Under the pieces are notes generated by a model, which ran no database searches, was not told the origin of the DNA, and worked only from the letters and a program-made list of their open reading frames with translations. From an uncultured Phaeodactylibacter sp. (GTDB taxonomy: Bacteria > Bacteroidota > Bacteroidia > Chitinophagales > Saprospiraceae), in the NCBI GenBank assembly GCA_913057245.1, contig CAJXNH010000037.1, forward strand, positions 1 through 32,187: DNA of 32,187 nt. Direction: 5' to 3'. Numbering within the stretch: the first letter of the stretch is position 1; each line of letters opens with the position of its first letter. The translations under genes and the position numbers were made by a program. Positions 14,863-24,027 of the stretch are shown in pieces.

Positions 14863-15321
14863 TTGAATTCTACCTTTTTAGATTTCCATCTTTTTCCCGT
14901 CCCGGAACAAGCACAGCCTAAAAATGGCATCGATGGAGCGGGCGCGCAGGGCATTTGGATTTGGTACGAAGCCGAGGCGGCGCAGCAGTCAGAAATGGCA
15001 GGCTTTTTGGCCAAAGTGTTCGGCGCTGCGAAAATTGACCTCGCACAACAGGCAAAACACATCTGTTTAACAAAAGAGGAATCCATTAGTTTCAGCCGGG
15101 TGGAGGGGAGTAAAACCGCAAAATTTGTTTTCCTCTTCGGGATCAGTGCCCAACGGCTGGGATTGCATTTTCAGCTGCACCCGTATCAGCCCGTGCAATT
15201 TGGATCCACCACCTTCGTCCTTGCCGACAGCATCGCTGATATATTCGAGGAGCGGCAGGCGGGCGGGAAAGAAAAATCAGGACAGCTCTGGCGTACCCTC
15301 AAAGCTTGCTTCAACGTTTAA
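14863..15321 (+). CDS. Uncharacterised protein, possibly DNA polymerase III psi-like
   Basis: The product has 152 residues if it starts at TTG 14863, the only usable start that keeps the whole open frame (it opens after TGA at 14824). It has no signal peptide or membrane segment. Order of features: a short N-terminal piece LDFHLFPVPE; a disordered Gly/Ala part; GIWIWYEAEA; helix EMAGFLAKVFGAAKIDL; strand KFVFLFGISAQRLGLHF; YQPVQFGSTTFVLADS; and a final LWRTLKACF. This order (kvl-vFG-...-glh, then f-l-a-sl, then K-xLW-xLK-xF) is like HolD/psi of the clamp loader and like a conserved Bacteroidota protein I recall only as hypothetical. The assignment is inference. It sits 29 bp before rdgB and they should form an operon. 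Confidence 0.55.
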   Translation: MNSTFLDFHLFPVPEQAQPKNGIDGAGAQGIWIWYEAEAAQQSEMAGFLAKVFGAAKIDLAQQAKHICLTKEESISFSRVEGSKTAKFVFLFGISAQRLGLHFQLHPYQPVQFGSTTFVLADSIADIFEERQAGGKEKSGQLWRTLKACFNV

Positions 15322-15350
15322 ATCCTATCAACAAAACCTAATTATACTTC

Positions 15351-15932
15351 ATGCTATCTATTGTATTCGCAACCGGCAACCCCAACAAAATCTCTGAAGT
15401 CAGCCAGTTGCTGGAAGGCAAAATTGAAATCCGGGGGCTAAAGGATATCGGCTGCGACGAAGTACTGCCGGAAACCAGCCCAACTATTGCCGCCAACGCC
15501 TCAGAAAAAGCGTGGTACGTCCACAATAACTACAAGGTTGACTGTTTCTCTGAAGATACCGGCCTGGAAGTGGACGCGCTGAATGGCGAGCCGGGGGTCT
15601 ATTCTGCCCGCTACGCCGGCCCTGCCCATGACGATGAGGCTAACATGAGTCTGTTGCTCGCCAATATGAAAGGGGAGGAGGACCGCAAAGCCCGCTTCCA
15701 TACGGTGATCAGCCTCATCATTGATGGGAAGGAGCATCAGTTTGAAGGCACCGTGGAAGGGCAGATTATCCATCACAAAAAAGGCAATCAGGGGTTTGGC
15801 TACGACCCCGTCTTTATGCCCGATGGCTTCAACCGCACCTTCGCCCAAATGTCTGCCGAAGAGAAAAGCAGCATCAGCCACCGGGGGCAGGCTGTGCGCA
15901 AGCTTGTGGCCTTCCTCAAAACGAAAGTTTGA
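15351..15932 (+). CDS. rdgB: Non-canonical purine NTP pyrophosphatase (RdgB/HAM1)
   Basis: The product has 193 residues, normal length. It has the family marks IVFATGNPNKISEV at the N-terminus, SEDTGLEVDALNGEPGVYSA, YAGPAHDDEAN, then QGFGYDPVFMPDG and the closing SHRGQAVRKL. It splits dITP, ITP and XTP to the monophosphates and PPi, keeping deaminated purines out of DNA and RNA. It is cytoplasmic. It follows the psi-like gene by 29 bp; if that neighbour is a replisome part, the pair would both serve DNA synthesis. Start ATG at 15351 fits exactly. The 93-bp gap after it has no obvious terminator. Confidence 0.97.
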   Translation: MLSIVFATGNPNKISEVSQLLEGKIEIRGLKDIGCDEVLPETSPTIAANASEKAWYVHNNYKVDCFSEDTGLEVDALNGEPGVYSARYAGPAHDDEANMSLLLANMKGEEDRKARFHTVISLIIDGKEHQFEGTVEGQIIHHKKGNQGFGYDPVFMPDGFNRTFAQMSAEEKSSISHRGQAVRKLVAFLKTKV

Positions 15933-16025
15933 TTTAAAAGAAGTTTTTCTTAATTTGATTGGCTGGAATAACCACTTTCAGTTGTTGCACGGTGCTTAGT
16001 ATGGCCCTATTAATGTATTTCAATC

Positions 16026-17144
16026 ATGAATGCCGAAACCTTTAGCCGATATCTGCAAGACCGGTCTTTGCTGCATCAGCTGCCCTACGAGGAGTTGAAA
16101 ACAATGGCGATGCAGTATCCTTTTTGCCAGCCCTTACAATTGTTGCTGCTGAGAAAAAGCCTGCAGGACCGCCGGGAAGACTGGGAAACTGCCCTGGCAA
16201 GGGTAGCGGCAACCACGAGCGACCGGAGCCTCCTGTATGCCGAAGTGGGAGCCTATCTGGAAATGGCACCGGAAGAAGAAGTCTTTCAGTTATCAGAAGA
16301 TTACCTGGAACTGAGCAGCCTCGGGGAAGAACCGACAGAAGCACTGGAGCTTTCCGATTTGGATGTCAACCCTGAACCCTCGGAATCTGCCCTGGAGCTG
16401 GACTTTGGTTTTGATGCCGACCCTCCCGGCGAAGCGGACCACAGCCCGGAAAGTGATACGCCTACTGCCGGTGTGGGGGAAGAGCTCGATCTTTCAAGGG
16501 TAGATGCAACCGACGGACAGGAAGCTGATATCGAAGCCTGGAAAAACCAGGAACTGGAGGCATTGGAATCCGCCCTAAATGACATTACGCCGGACAATGC
16601 AGTTCATCCTACACTGGAGGAACACACGAGCGGTCCAACTGAAGCGTCAATAAAAGCTGATGCGTTTACAGTCCCTTTTCATCACGCTATAGCTACTGCT
16701 ATTACTGTCGCTGGTCTTATGAAGCCCATCGCCCAGCCTGCACCGGAGGAGTCGCCGGTGGCAGACCGTATGGCGCCTCATGAGCCGCTGCATGCACCAA
16801 AACCAGCTCCACGGCCCAAGAGTTCCTTCAGTAGCTGGGTGGCACAATTCCAACCCCCGGATATCCAGACCCAGCTCAGCGAAATCATGGAGTCCAAGAA
16901 AATGGAGGACAACCGGAAGACAGGAAAGCATAAAAAAAAGGGGCATCCTACCAGCAAAGTAGACGAAATTGTGCTGCAGAGCATAACCGAAAATGGCAAC
17001 CTGGTTTCCGAAACGCTGGCGAAAGTACTGGCTCAGCAGGGGCAGTACGAAAAAGCAGAAGAAATGTATCGCCGTTTGATGTTGGTTTTTCCGGAAAAAA
17101 GTGATTACTTTGCGCAGCAAATTTTGAATATAAAAAGCGATTAA
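16026..17144 (+). CDS. TPR-type cytoplasmic protein upstream of SecG
   Basis: The product has 372 residues and no signal peptide. Residues 1-80 are helical (FSRYLQDRSLLHQLPYEEL, YPFCQPLQLLLLRKSL). Residues about 85-265 are acidic, low-complexity and likely disordered. Residues about 270-300 hold the FSSWVAQFQPPD-type motif, and the last 60 form a TPR-like pair (VSETLAKVLAQQGQYEKAEE, YRRLMLVFPEKSDYFAQQI). This architecture is widely found in Bacteroidota directly before secG. The stop is 3 bp before the secG start, so they are co-transcribed. The role is unknown; a link to protein export is inferred from the neighbourhood. Confidence 0.85.
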   Translation: MNAETFSRYLQDRSLLHQLPYEELKTMAMQYPFCQPLQLLLLRKSLQDRREDWETALARVAATTSDRSLLYAEVGAYLEMAPEEEVFQLSEDYLELSSLGEEPTEALELSDLDVNPEPSESALELDFGFDADPPGEADHSPESDTPTAGVGEELDLSRVDATDGQEADIEAWKNQELEALESALNDITPDNAVHPTLEEHTSGPTEASIKADAFTVPFHHAIATAITVAGLMKPIAQPAPEESPVADRMAPHEPLHAPKPAPRPKSSFSSWVAQFQPPDIQTQLSEIMESKKMEDNRKTGKHKKKGHPTSKVDEIVLQSITENGNLVSETLAKVLAQQGQYEKAEEMYRRLMLVFPEKSDYFAQQILNIKSD

Positions 17145-17147
17145 GAT

Positions 17148-17411
17148 ATGCTGACTACCATGACTGTACTGATTGCCCTTGTCTGTGTGCTACTGATGGG
17201 CGCAGTTTTGATCCAGAATCCGAAGGGCGGTGGTGTTGACTCTACCTTCGGTGGAACGCAAGCCAATCAGATGTTTGGCGCAGCCAAGTCTACTGATTTT
17301 ATTGAGAAAGCAACTTGGTACCTCGCCATTGCACTGTTCGTGCTTTGCATCGTAACCAGCATGATGGTAGGTGGTACAGAGGGTGCGATTGAGCAGCTGC
17401 AGTCTCAGTAA
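17148..17411 (+). CDS. secG: Preprotein translocase subunit SecG
   Basis: The product has 87 residues with two membrane helices: about 5-24 (MTVLIALVCVLLMGAVLIQ) and about 60-78. Between them is the SecG signature: QNPKGGGVDSTFGG then QMFGAAKSTDFIEKATW. SecG is the accessory part of the SecYEG channel and assists SecA-driven export. It lies 3 bp after the TPR-type gene and is followed by a strong terminator. A second ATG at codon 5 could also serve, but the first one keeps the usual length. Confidence 0.96.
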   Translation: MLTTMTVLIALVCVLLMGAVLIQNPKGGGVDSTFGGTQANQMFGAAKSTDFIEKATWYLAIALFVLCIVTSMMVGGTEGAIEQLQSQ

Positions 17412-17440
17412 TACCATCTTACAGCACCCGTTGCTGTTGA

Positions 17441-17485
17441 AAGGGCTGAATGAAAGCAATTACCGCTTTGTTCAGCCCTTTTTAA
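17441..17485 (+). terminator. Terminator of the secG operon
   Basis: AAGGGCTGAA (17441-17450) and TTCAGCCCTT (17471-17480) form a 10-bp perfect stem, extended inside by a further AAAGC/GCTTT pairing. TTT follows at once (17481-17483). It lies 30 bp after the secG stop. Confidence 0.92.
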
Positions 17486-17504
17486 TTTAATAAAGCTTCC
17501 TGAA

Positions 17505-17909
17505 ATGCGCCCCTTGTTCGTTTACGGCACCTTGCTCTTTCCGGAAATCCTACACTCCCTGCTCGGCCGCCTGCCCGGCTCATCGGAAGCTATTCTTCCA
17601 GGTTATCATCGTTTTTCCATACATGATGGCGCTGATGTACGTCCGTACCCTGCTGTATTCCCGAGGCATGGCGCTGAAGTTCAGGGCCTTTTGCTTTCCG
17701 GGCTTTCGCCGAAAGAGCATACCATACTGGATGCCTATGAAGATGAGGATTACGTGAAAACGGCAGTCTCTGTTTTACAGGATGATCAAAGGGTTGAAGC
17801 CAGTGTTTATGTCTGGCGTGCCGGCAAAAGAGGACAGTTGAGAGGCGTATGGGACCTGGAGCAGTTCAGGGTGCAGCATCTTGATGCCTACCTCCGGCAT
17901 ATGAAATAG
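17505..17909 (+). CDS. Gamma-glutamylcyclotransferase/AIG2-like protein
   Basis: The product has 134 residues. It opens with the family signature LFVYGTLLFPEIL and has YHRFSIHDG, YPAVFPRHGAEVQGLLLSGL and LDAYEDEDYVK, where the Glu of the 'yE' pair is the expected catalytic acid of the GGCT fold, then VYVW. Proteins of this fold act on gamma-glutamyl amines or peptides, or glutathione, releasing 5-oxoproline; the exact substrate cannot be read. It is cytoplasmic, starts 94 bp after secG, beyond its terminator, and so has its own promoter. No convincing terminator follows. Confidence 0.88.
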   Translation: MRPLFVYGTLLFPEILHSLLGRLPGSSEAILPGYHRFSIHDGADVRPYPAVFPRHGAEVQGLLLSGLSPKEHTILDAYEDEDYVKTAVSVLQDDQRVEASVYVWRAGKRGQLRGVWDLEQFRVQHLDAYLRHMK

Positions 17910-18063
17910 AAAAAAGCCGGATAAGCTTCAGCCGGTCTTCCTGATGGTATATTTCCTCTGGCAGTGCTTCGAAAATATAATTTCTTTTTCCTAAATTGTG
18001 AGCCCTCCCACCAACAATCACTTACCGGGCAACACTACAGCTAGTCTTTCATAACCCATTCGG

Positions 18064-18086
18064 CCATTTACACCGCTTGTAAATGG
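18064..18086. promoter_or_regulatory. Inverted repeat in the leader of the metalloprotease gene
   Basis: CCATTTACA (18064-18072) and TGTAAATGG (18078-18086) form a 9-bp perfect repeat with a 5-nt gap, 20 bp before the ATG. It could be an operator or a leader hairpin. Confidence 0.5.
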
Positions 18087-18106
18087 TGTGCAAAACATAA
18101 ATAAGC

Positions 18107-21100
18107 ATGAAAAAAACGCTCTACCCACTTGCATTGCTATGCCTGTTCTTGTCCCTCCCACATTTCTCATCCGCACAACAATGGTTTAAAGAAGCCCATT
18201 TGCAAGACGCACAGCGGCTTGGCGGCCCCCGTCAGATCCAACCTGATGAAGCCCGGCTCATTAGTGTGGACCTGGAAGCGCTGATCTCCGTGTTGTCTGA
18301 AGCCCCAATGTGGCACACACCGGAGGCTGCGGAAGGGGCTGTGCATCTGCAGTTGCCCTTGCCCAACGGCCATAACCGGACCTTCAAAGTGGTGGAGGCA
18401 CCGGTGATGGCGGAAGGCTTGTCCGCCCGGTATCCCGGGATGCGCTCCTTTGCGGCCTACAGCCCGGAGGATGGCACGGCCTATGCCCGTTTTGGGTACA
18501 CCCACAAGGGATTCCATGCTATGATTCTGTCCGGGCTGCACAGCACGGTTTTCATTGATGTCTTCTCCAACGGGCAGACCCGCTACCATCAGGTGTACTA
18601 CAAATCTGACTATAACGGCATACCAGGCAATGAATTCAGCTGCCGGATGCATGCCGATGCAACCACAGAAGCTACCGGTAATTTAGATACTCCACCTGCC
18701 GCCCTGCTGGGTGATTGTTTGCTGCGCAACTACCGCCTTGCGATTGCCTGTACAGGGGAGTATGCACAGTTTCACGGTGGTACCGTGCCTGATGTACTAG
18801 CGGCCTACAACGTGGCCATGACCCGGGTCAATGGCGTTTATGAAAGGGACTTCACAGTTCATATGGAGCTCATAGACGAAACCGATCAGGTCATTTTCCT
18901 GGATGGAGCCACAGATCCTTTTACTAACAACAGCGCCGGTACGCTGCTTAGTGAAAATCAAGGTGTCGTAGATGACCTGGTGGGCTTCGATAATTATGAT
19001 GTCGGGCACGTATTCAGTACAAGCGGGGGCGGTGTGGCCTCCCTGGCTTCTATTTGCACCAACCGGAAGGCGCGTGGCGTTACAGGATTGCCATCACCTG
19101 TCAACGATCCGTTTTACATTGATTATGTAGCCCACGAGTTTGGGCATCAGTTCGGCGCAAACCATACGCAGAACAACAATTGCAACCGGGTGGCTGCAGC
19201 AGCTATGGAGCCGGGCAGTGCCTCCACGATTATGGGTTATGCCGGGATTTGCAGCCCGAACGTTCAAAACAATAGTGACGATCACTTCCATGCCATCAGC
19301 ATACAGGAAGTCACCAATACGATAGAATTTGGCGCTGGGAGTACTTGCCCGGAGTTGATTGATGTCGGGAATACAGGGCCCGTTCTTACAGATGAGGAGG
19401 AGGCGCTGTTTTTGCCGGTGTCCACGCCTTTCTTCCTCAGAGCAGAAGCGACAGATGCCGAGGGCGACTCCCTGACGTATTGCTGGGAACAAATGGATAA
19501 CGAGATAGCAACCATGCCCCCGGTTTCTGCCAGTACAGGCGGGCCGGCCTTCCGGTCGCTGTCGCCTACGCCTGACCCGGTCCGGTACTTCCCCAATTTG
19601 AATGCGGTGGTTTCCAATACACCAGAAACGTGGGAGGTGTTGCCTTCCGTTTCCCGCACCATGAGCTTCCGGTGTTCCGTCCGGGATAATTTTCCCGGAG
19701 GAGGATGCGTTAAGGCTACGGATGTGGAGCTGGTTTTTTCGGATGACGCAGGCCCTTTTGTGGTACAGCAGCCCAACACCAGCGTGGTATGGGAAGTGGG
19801 AACGCTGGAAACCGTCACCTGGGATGTAGCGGGTACCGATGGTGCCCCTGTAAATTGCAGCGCGGTGGACATCTACCTGTCCAAAGATGGTGGCTTCACC
19901 TATCCGGTACTGCTGGCGCAAGGTGTGCCTAATGATGGCGAACAGGAAATTCTCGTACCGCTCGAGCTGACCACTACGGCAAGGGTTCAGGTAGTAGCTT
20001 CCGATAATATATTTTTCGATATCTCAGATGAGGATTTCGAAATCCAACTACCGCCCAGCCCAACGGTACTGATGGCTGCCACGCCTTCGGTTCAGGCGCT
20101 CTGTAGCGATACCAGCGCTACTTTTGATATTTCGACCACCCCGGTTGCCGGGTTTTCTGAAATGCTGGACTTGTCGGTGACCGGACTTCCGGACGGAGCC
20201 ATGGCTACCTTTAGTGCTAATCCGGTCGGCGCAAATGCTTCAAGTGTTCTTACCATCAGTAATCTGGGAGGGGCTGCTTCGGGCGTATATGAGCTTTCCC
20301 TTGAAGCAACAAGCCCTTCTGTTAGCAAGAGCATCACCCTTATTTTAGACCTTGCGGCGGGCACCCCTGTAGCTACTGTTCCCGCTACACCAGCCCCGGG
20401 CGCCCAATCGGTGCCCTTGAACCCTACAGTCAACTGGTCCGCCTCCGCTTTTGCTGATCAGTATCTGCTGGAGGTCGCTACTTCGCCGGCATTTGGTGCA
20501 AACACAGTCATCGAAGAGACCGTCTTAGATACGGCTTATGAGCTGTCAGGGCTCGATGAATTCACCGTCTATTACTGGAGGGTCATACCCGTTAATGAAT
20601 GCGGCGGGTCTCCTGATCCGGTATGGTCAAGTTTTCAAACCCTCGGTAACAACTGCACGGTTTACACTGATGCACAGCCTGACTTGGTAATCCCGCCCAG
20701 CGGCACCGGTGAATTTACGACTACCCTGACCACCGATGGTGACTTTACGATACAGGACCTCAACGTAGGCTTAGCCATCGATCATACCTGGCTTGGCGAC
20801 CTGTCTGCGACCCTTTCGTACGAAGGCGGCCCGAGCGTCACCCTGTTTGATCAGCCAGGGGTGCCGGGGTCAGACTTTGGGTGCGCTCAGGATAATATGC
20901 TGGTGGGTTTCGATGATGACGCCCCGCTCACCGCCGACGATCTTGAGCAATCTTGTGAGGGCAGCGGACCATACGGTATTTCCGGCAACTTCCAGTCTTT
21001 AGATCCATTGTCTGCTTTTACCGGCTTATCAGCCTCCGGTACCTGGACCCTCACCATTAGCGATGCCTTCAATCAGGATGGCGGCAACCTGGTGTTCTGG

Positions 21101-23956
21101 TCGATTGAAGCCTGCCCGCCTTCCGATGTGCCCGATCCGGCGGATCTTTTAGCCAATCAGGCACTGGAAGTCCCCTATGCGCAGCAGGAGGCCATTACCG
21201 CTGATTTTCTGGCTTTTGAGAAGGGTGCCCTTGCTCCGGAAGACATTTTCTATACCCTGACCGCTCTGCCTGAGCATGGGGTACTGCAACGGAATGGCAG
21301 CGAGGTACTTTCCATTGGTGGTGTGTTCAGTCAGGCAGACATCAATAACGGGCTGCTGTCCTATCAGCACAATGGGAGCGCTGCCACAACCGATCAATTT
21401 ATGTTTGATCTCACGGATACAGAAGGCGGATGGCGCCCGGGCGAGACGTTCGAACTGCTGATTTTGGAGCCTGCTGTATTATCAGGCCTGGCCAGCATCA
21501 CTAATCCACTTCGTTGTGCCGGAGATACCGATGGTGCGATTGAAGTTGCCGTAGCCGGTGGGTTACCGCCTTACACCTTTGTGCTCAATGCAGGAGCACC
21601 ACAGGATACCCCGGTTTTCGAAGACCTGTCCGCCGGGGCATACTCCATCGTCGTGACGGATGATGCGGGTCAGGAAATTACCCTCCCTGTAGTCGATCTG
21701 CAGGAACCCGACCCGCTGGAGCTGTCCGCAGGCTTATCGGTCAATACGCTGGTTTTGGAAGCTACGGGGGGCACGGCGCCTTATCAATACAGCCTGGATG
21801 GCGGTGTGGCCTTCGGCCCGGAGTCCTCCTTTGAGGGACTGCCCAATGCCGTCTACAATATCGTGGTGGAAGATGCCAATGGCTGTCTGACTTCCCTTGA
21901 CCTGGAAGTGAATTTGTTGCAAAGTGCAGCCTTTTCGGTAACAGATAACAGTTGTGCCGGTGCCGCCGATGGCAGCATCACTGCTACGAATATTCAGGGT
22001 GGGGTAGCGCCTTACAGCTATAGCCTTAATGGAGGGGACCCCCAGCCGGGCCCGGAGTTCACGGCTTTACCTGCCGGCAATTATGACCTGCTGATTACAG
22101 ATGCCAACGGCAGCGTGTTGCAGTTGGATAATATCGAAGTTAGCGCACCGGATCCGCTGCAGTTCAGTACCGACCTTGCCGGCAACGATCTGACCCTCTC
22201 CGCCACAGGTGGTACACCGCCTTATCAATACAGTATTGACGGAGGCGCCACTTTTGGTTCGGCTACAGCGTTCAACGACCTGCCCAACGAGACCTACGAG
22301 CTGGAAGTCCTGGATGCGAATAACTGTTCAGTTACAGGTAGCATCACCATCAACCTGATTGTTGCCGCAGAATTTAGTATCACCGATGCTTCCTGCAGCA
22401 ATATTGCCGATGGCAGCCTAACGGTCGTCTCCATCGAAGGAGGAGAAGCCCCTTACACCTATCAGTTAGGAACCGGCGCTGCGCAGGACAGCCCGGTGTT
22501 TGAAAACTTGTCCGCTGGCGATTATGGGCTTACAATTACGGATGCGAATGGCAATCTGTACCAAATAGCTGGCTTATTGGTTGGTGCTCCGGCCCCACTT
22601 ACCTTATCTGCAGAGGCTACACTTAATGACCTCGCCTTGTTGGCAGAGGGGGGCACGCCGCCCTACAGCTACAGCATTGATGGCGGTGCTACATTTGGGG
22701 ATGACTTCACATTTGCCGGCCTGCCTAATGGCACCTATGCTCTTGTGGTACAGGATGCGAATGGCTGCACAGAAGCTGGACAGGCAACGGTCAACATCAT
22801 CACGAGTGCCACTGCATCCGCAGAGGAGGTAAGCTGTGCCGGTGCCGCAGATGGGCGCATTGATGTGGACGAGGTATCGGGTGGTCTGCCTCCCTATACC
22901 TATAGCCTGAACGGAGGGGATCCACAAAGCAGCAGCATATTTGAAAACCTGACAGGCGGTACCTACACCCTAACCATCATCGATGCCAACGGCAGTACTT
23001 TCCAGGTGACGGAGATTGTGGTGGGAGAGCCCCCGGTGCTGGAACTATCCGCCAATGTGGAGGACAACACCCTGACCCTGCAGGCATCAGGTGGTACACC
23101 GCCTTACGCCTTCAGCATTGACGGGGGGAGCAATTTTCAACCTTCCGGTGTTTTCTCCGGGCTGGACAACGGAGACTATACTGCTTTTGTGGTGGATGTG
23201 AATGGCTGCACCGTTTCGATTGGCGCTAACGTCAATATCATTGTTAATGCCAGCATTGAGGTGCAAAATGTATCCTGTGCCGGTGATGGCGATGGAGCCA
23301 TTCAGGTACAAAATGTAACCGGTGGCGTGGCTCCCTACACCTATCAACTCAATGAGCAGGGCTTTGGCAGCAGCCCGGTATTTTCAGATCTAGGTCCCGG
23401 CATATACAATTTGGAAATCCAGGACAATGAAGGCTTTATTTTCAGCACCGCTATTGAAATCACTTCACCTGCACCACTTGAGGCCACCGTTGAAGTTGTT
23501 GAAGATGCGATTACTATTACAGCCTCTGGTGGTACGCCTCCCTATGCCTACAGTATTGACGGAGGGGCGAATTTTGATAGCCCATCCTCCATTACCGGCT
23601 TGCCCAATGGAGTATACGAGGTAATAGTGATGGACAGCAACGGCTGTCAGAGCGAAGTGCAAAGCGTCACCGTTATGGTTTCCGGTGTAGGCAGCTTCCC
23701 GGCGGACTGGGCTGTACGGCTTTCGCCTAACCCCACGACCGGTCCTTTGATGATGGAGGGCAATGGCTTTGAAGTGTTCGAACTACAGTGGTCGCTCGTA
23801 AGCCCGCTGGGGCAGGTGTTGCAATCGGGACAGGTGCCGGTTGCTCATCAGCAGTGGCAGTTACCGCTTTCACTCGGACAGCTGCCCTCAGGCATCTATT
23901 GGGTGGAATTGCGTACAGCAACAGCCCGCAGTGCCTGGCCCGTGATTAAGCAGTAG
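18107..23956 (+). CDS. Giant T9SS metzincin metalloprotease with SprB-like repeats
   Basis: The product has 1949 residues. Signal peptide MKKTLYPLALLCLFLSL... (to ~24). A prodomain runs to ~200. The reprolysin-like catalytic domain follows, with HEFGHQFGANH at 343-353 (HExxHxxGxxH: zinc ligands His343, His347, His353; catalytic Glu344) and the Met-turn IMGYAG (Met376). Further on: beta domains to ~745, a fibronectin III-like domain (~750-845, YYWRVIPVNECG), a proprotein-convertase P domain (~849-1003, DHTWLGDL, SGTWTLTISD), an NG2/cadherin-like domain (~1006-1125, LPEHGVLQRNG), five 147-residue SprB-like repeats (1128-1862) and a T9SS type A sorting domain (~1873-1949, SPNPTTGP, SGIYWVEL). 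It is a secreted, surface-held protease, probably for large protein substrates. A hairpin repeat precedes the ATG and a strong terminator follows. Confidence 0.95.
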   Translation: MKKTLYPLALLCLFLSLPHFSSAQQWFKEAHLQDAQRLGGPRQIQPDEARLISVDLEALISVLSEAPMWHTPEAAEGAVHLQLPLPNGHNRTFKVVEAPVMAEGLSARYPGMRSFAAYSPEDGTAYARFGYTHKGFHAMILSGLHSTVFIDVFSNGQTRYHQVYYKSDYNGIPGNEFSCRMHADATTEATGNLDTPPAALLGDCLLRNYRLAIACTGEYAQFHGGTVPDVLAAYNVAMTRVNGVYERDFTVHMELIDETDQVIFLDGATDPFTNNSAGTLLSENQGVVDDLVGFDNYDVGHVFSTSGGGVASLASICTNRKARGVTGLPSPVNDPFYIDYVAHEFGHQFGANHTQNNNCNRVAAAAMEPGSASTIMGYAGICSPNVQNNSDDHFHAISIQEVTNTIEFGAGSTCPELIDVGNTGPVLTDEEEALFLPVSTPFFLRAEATDAEGDSLTYCWEQMDNEIATMPPVSASTGGPAFRSLSPTPDPVRYFPNLNAVVSNTPETWEVLPSVSRTMSFRCSVRDNFPGGGCVKATDVELVFSDDAGPFVVQQPNTSVVWEVGTLETVTWDVAGTDGAPVNCSAVDIYLSKDGGFTYPVLLAQGVPNDGEQEILVPLELTTTARVQVVASDNIFFDISDEDFEIQLPPSPTVLMAATPSVQALCSDTSATFDISTTPVAGFSEMLDLSVTGLPDGAMATFSANPVGANASSVLTISNLGGAASGVYELSLEATSPSVSKSITLILDLAAGTPVATVPATPAPGAQSVPLNPTVNWSASAFADQYLLEVATSPAFGANTVIEETVLDTAYELSGLDEFTVYYWRVIPVNECGGSPDPVWSSFQTLGNNCTVYTDAQPDLVIPPSGTGEFTTTLTTDGDFTIQDLNVGLAIDHTWLGDLSATLSYEGGPSVTLFDQPGVPGSDFGCAQDNMLVGFDDDAPLTADDLEQSCEGSGPYGISGNFQSLDPLSAFTGLSASGTWTLTISDAFNQDGGNLVFWSIEACPPSDVPDPADLLANQALEVPYAQQEAITADFLAFEKGALAPEDIFYTLTALPEHGVLQRNGSEVLSIGGVFSQADINNGLLSYQHNGSAATTDQFMFDLTDTEGGWRPGETFELLILEPAVLSGLASITNPLRCAGDTDGAIEVAVAGGLPPYTFVLNAGAPQDTPVFEDLSAGAYSIVVTDDAGQEITLPVVDLQEPDPLELSAGLSVNTLVLEATGGTAPYQYSLDGGVAFGPESSFEGLPNAVYNIVVEDANGCLTSLDLEVNLLQSAAFSVTDNSCAGAADGSITATNIQGGVAPYSYSLNGGDPQPGPEFTALPAGNYDLLITDANGSVLQLDNIEVSAPDPLQFSTDLAGNDLTLSATGGTPPYQYSIDGGATFGSATAFNDLPNETYELEVLDANNCSVTGSITINLIVAAEFSITDASCSNIADGSLTVVSIEGGEAPYTYQLGTGAAQDSPVFENLSAGDYGLTITDANGNLYQIAGLLVGAPAPLTLSAEATLNDLALLAEGGTPPYSYSIDGGATFGDDFTFAGLPNGTYALVVQDANGCTEAGQATVNIITSATASAEEVSCAGAADGRIDVDEVSGGLPPYTYSLNGGDPQSSSIFENLTGGTYTLTIIDANGSTFQVTEIVVGEPPVLELSANVEDNTLTLQASGGTPPYAFSIDGGSNFQPSGVFSGLDNGDYTAFVVDVNGCTVSIGANVNIIVNASIEVQNVSCAGDGDGAIQVQNVTGGVAPYTYQLNEQGFGSSPVFSDLGPGIYNLEIQDNEGFIFSTAIEITSPAPLEATVEVVEDAITITASGGTPPYAYSIDGGANFDSPSSITGLPNGVYEVIVMDSNGCQSEVQSVTVMVSGVGSFPADWAVRLSPNPTTGPLMMEGNGFEVFELQWSLVSPLGQVLQSGQVPVAHQQWQLPLSLGQLPSGIYWVELRTATARSAWPVIKQ
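21488..23692 (+). repeat. Five tandem 147-residue SprB-like modules
   Basis: Five in-frame copies start at residues 1128, 1275, 1422, 1569 and 1716, each 147 residues (441 bp) with no length change. Each copy has two halves. Half A begins CAGxxDG and has GGxxPYTYxLN and ends DANG with no Cys. Half B has GGTPPYxYSIDGG and ends with a Cys (NGC or NNC). Ten Cys in total, one per half, at fixed places. Confidence 0.93.
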
Positions 23957-23978
23957 ATTGATTAAATTGAAAGGATCG

Positions 23979-24021
23979 AAGGAGCGCTGGGTTATTCAAC
24001 TTCCCAGCGCTCCTTTCATTT
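23979..24021. terminator. Shared terminator between protease and HPT genes
   Basis: AAGGAGCGCTGGG (23979-23991) and CCCAGCGCTCCTT (24003-24015) form a 13-bp perfect stem with an 11-nt loop, followed by TCATTTTTT on the plus strand. It ends the protease gene and sits just past the convergent prenyltransferase stop, so it likely serves both. Confidence 0.93.
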
Positions 24022-24027
24022 TTTGCA

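Noticed and set aside
17910..17945. Terminator after the GGCT-like gene
   Set aside because: The GCCGG blocks are direct, not inverted, and no stable stem forms.
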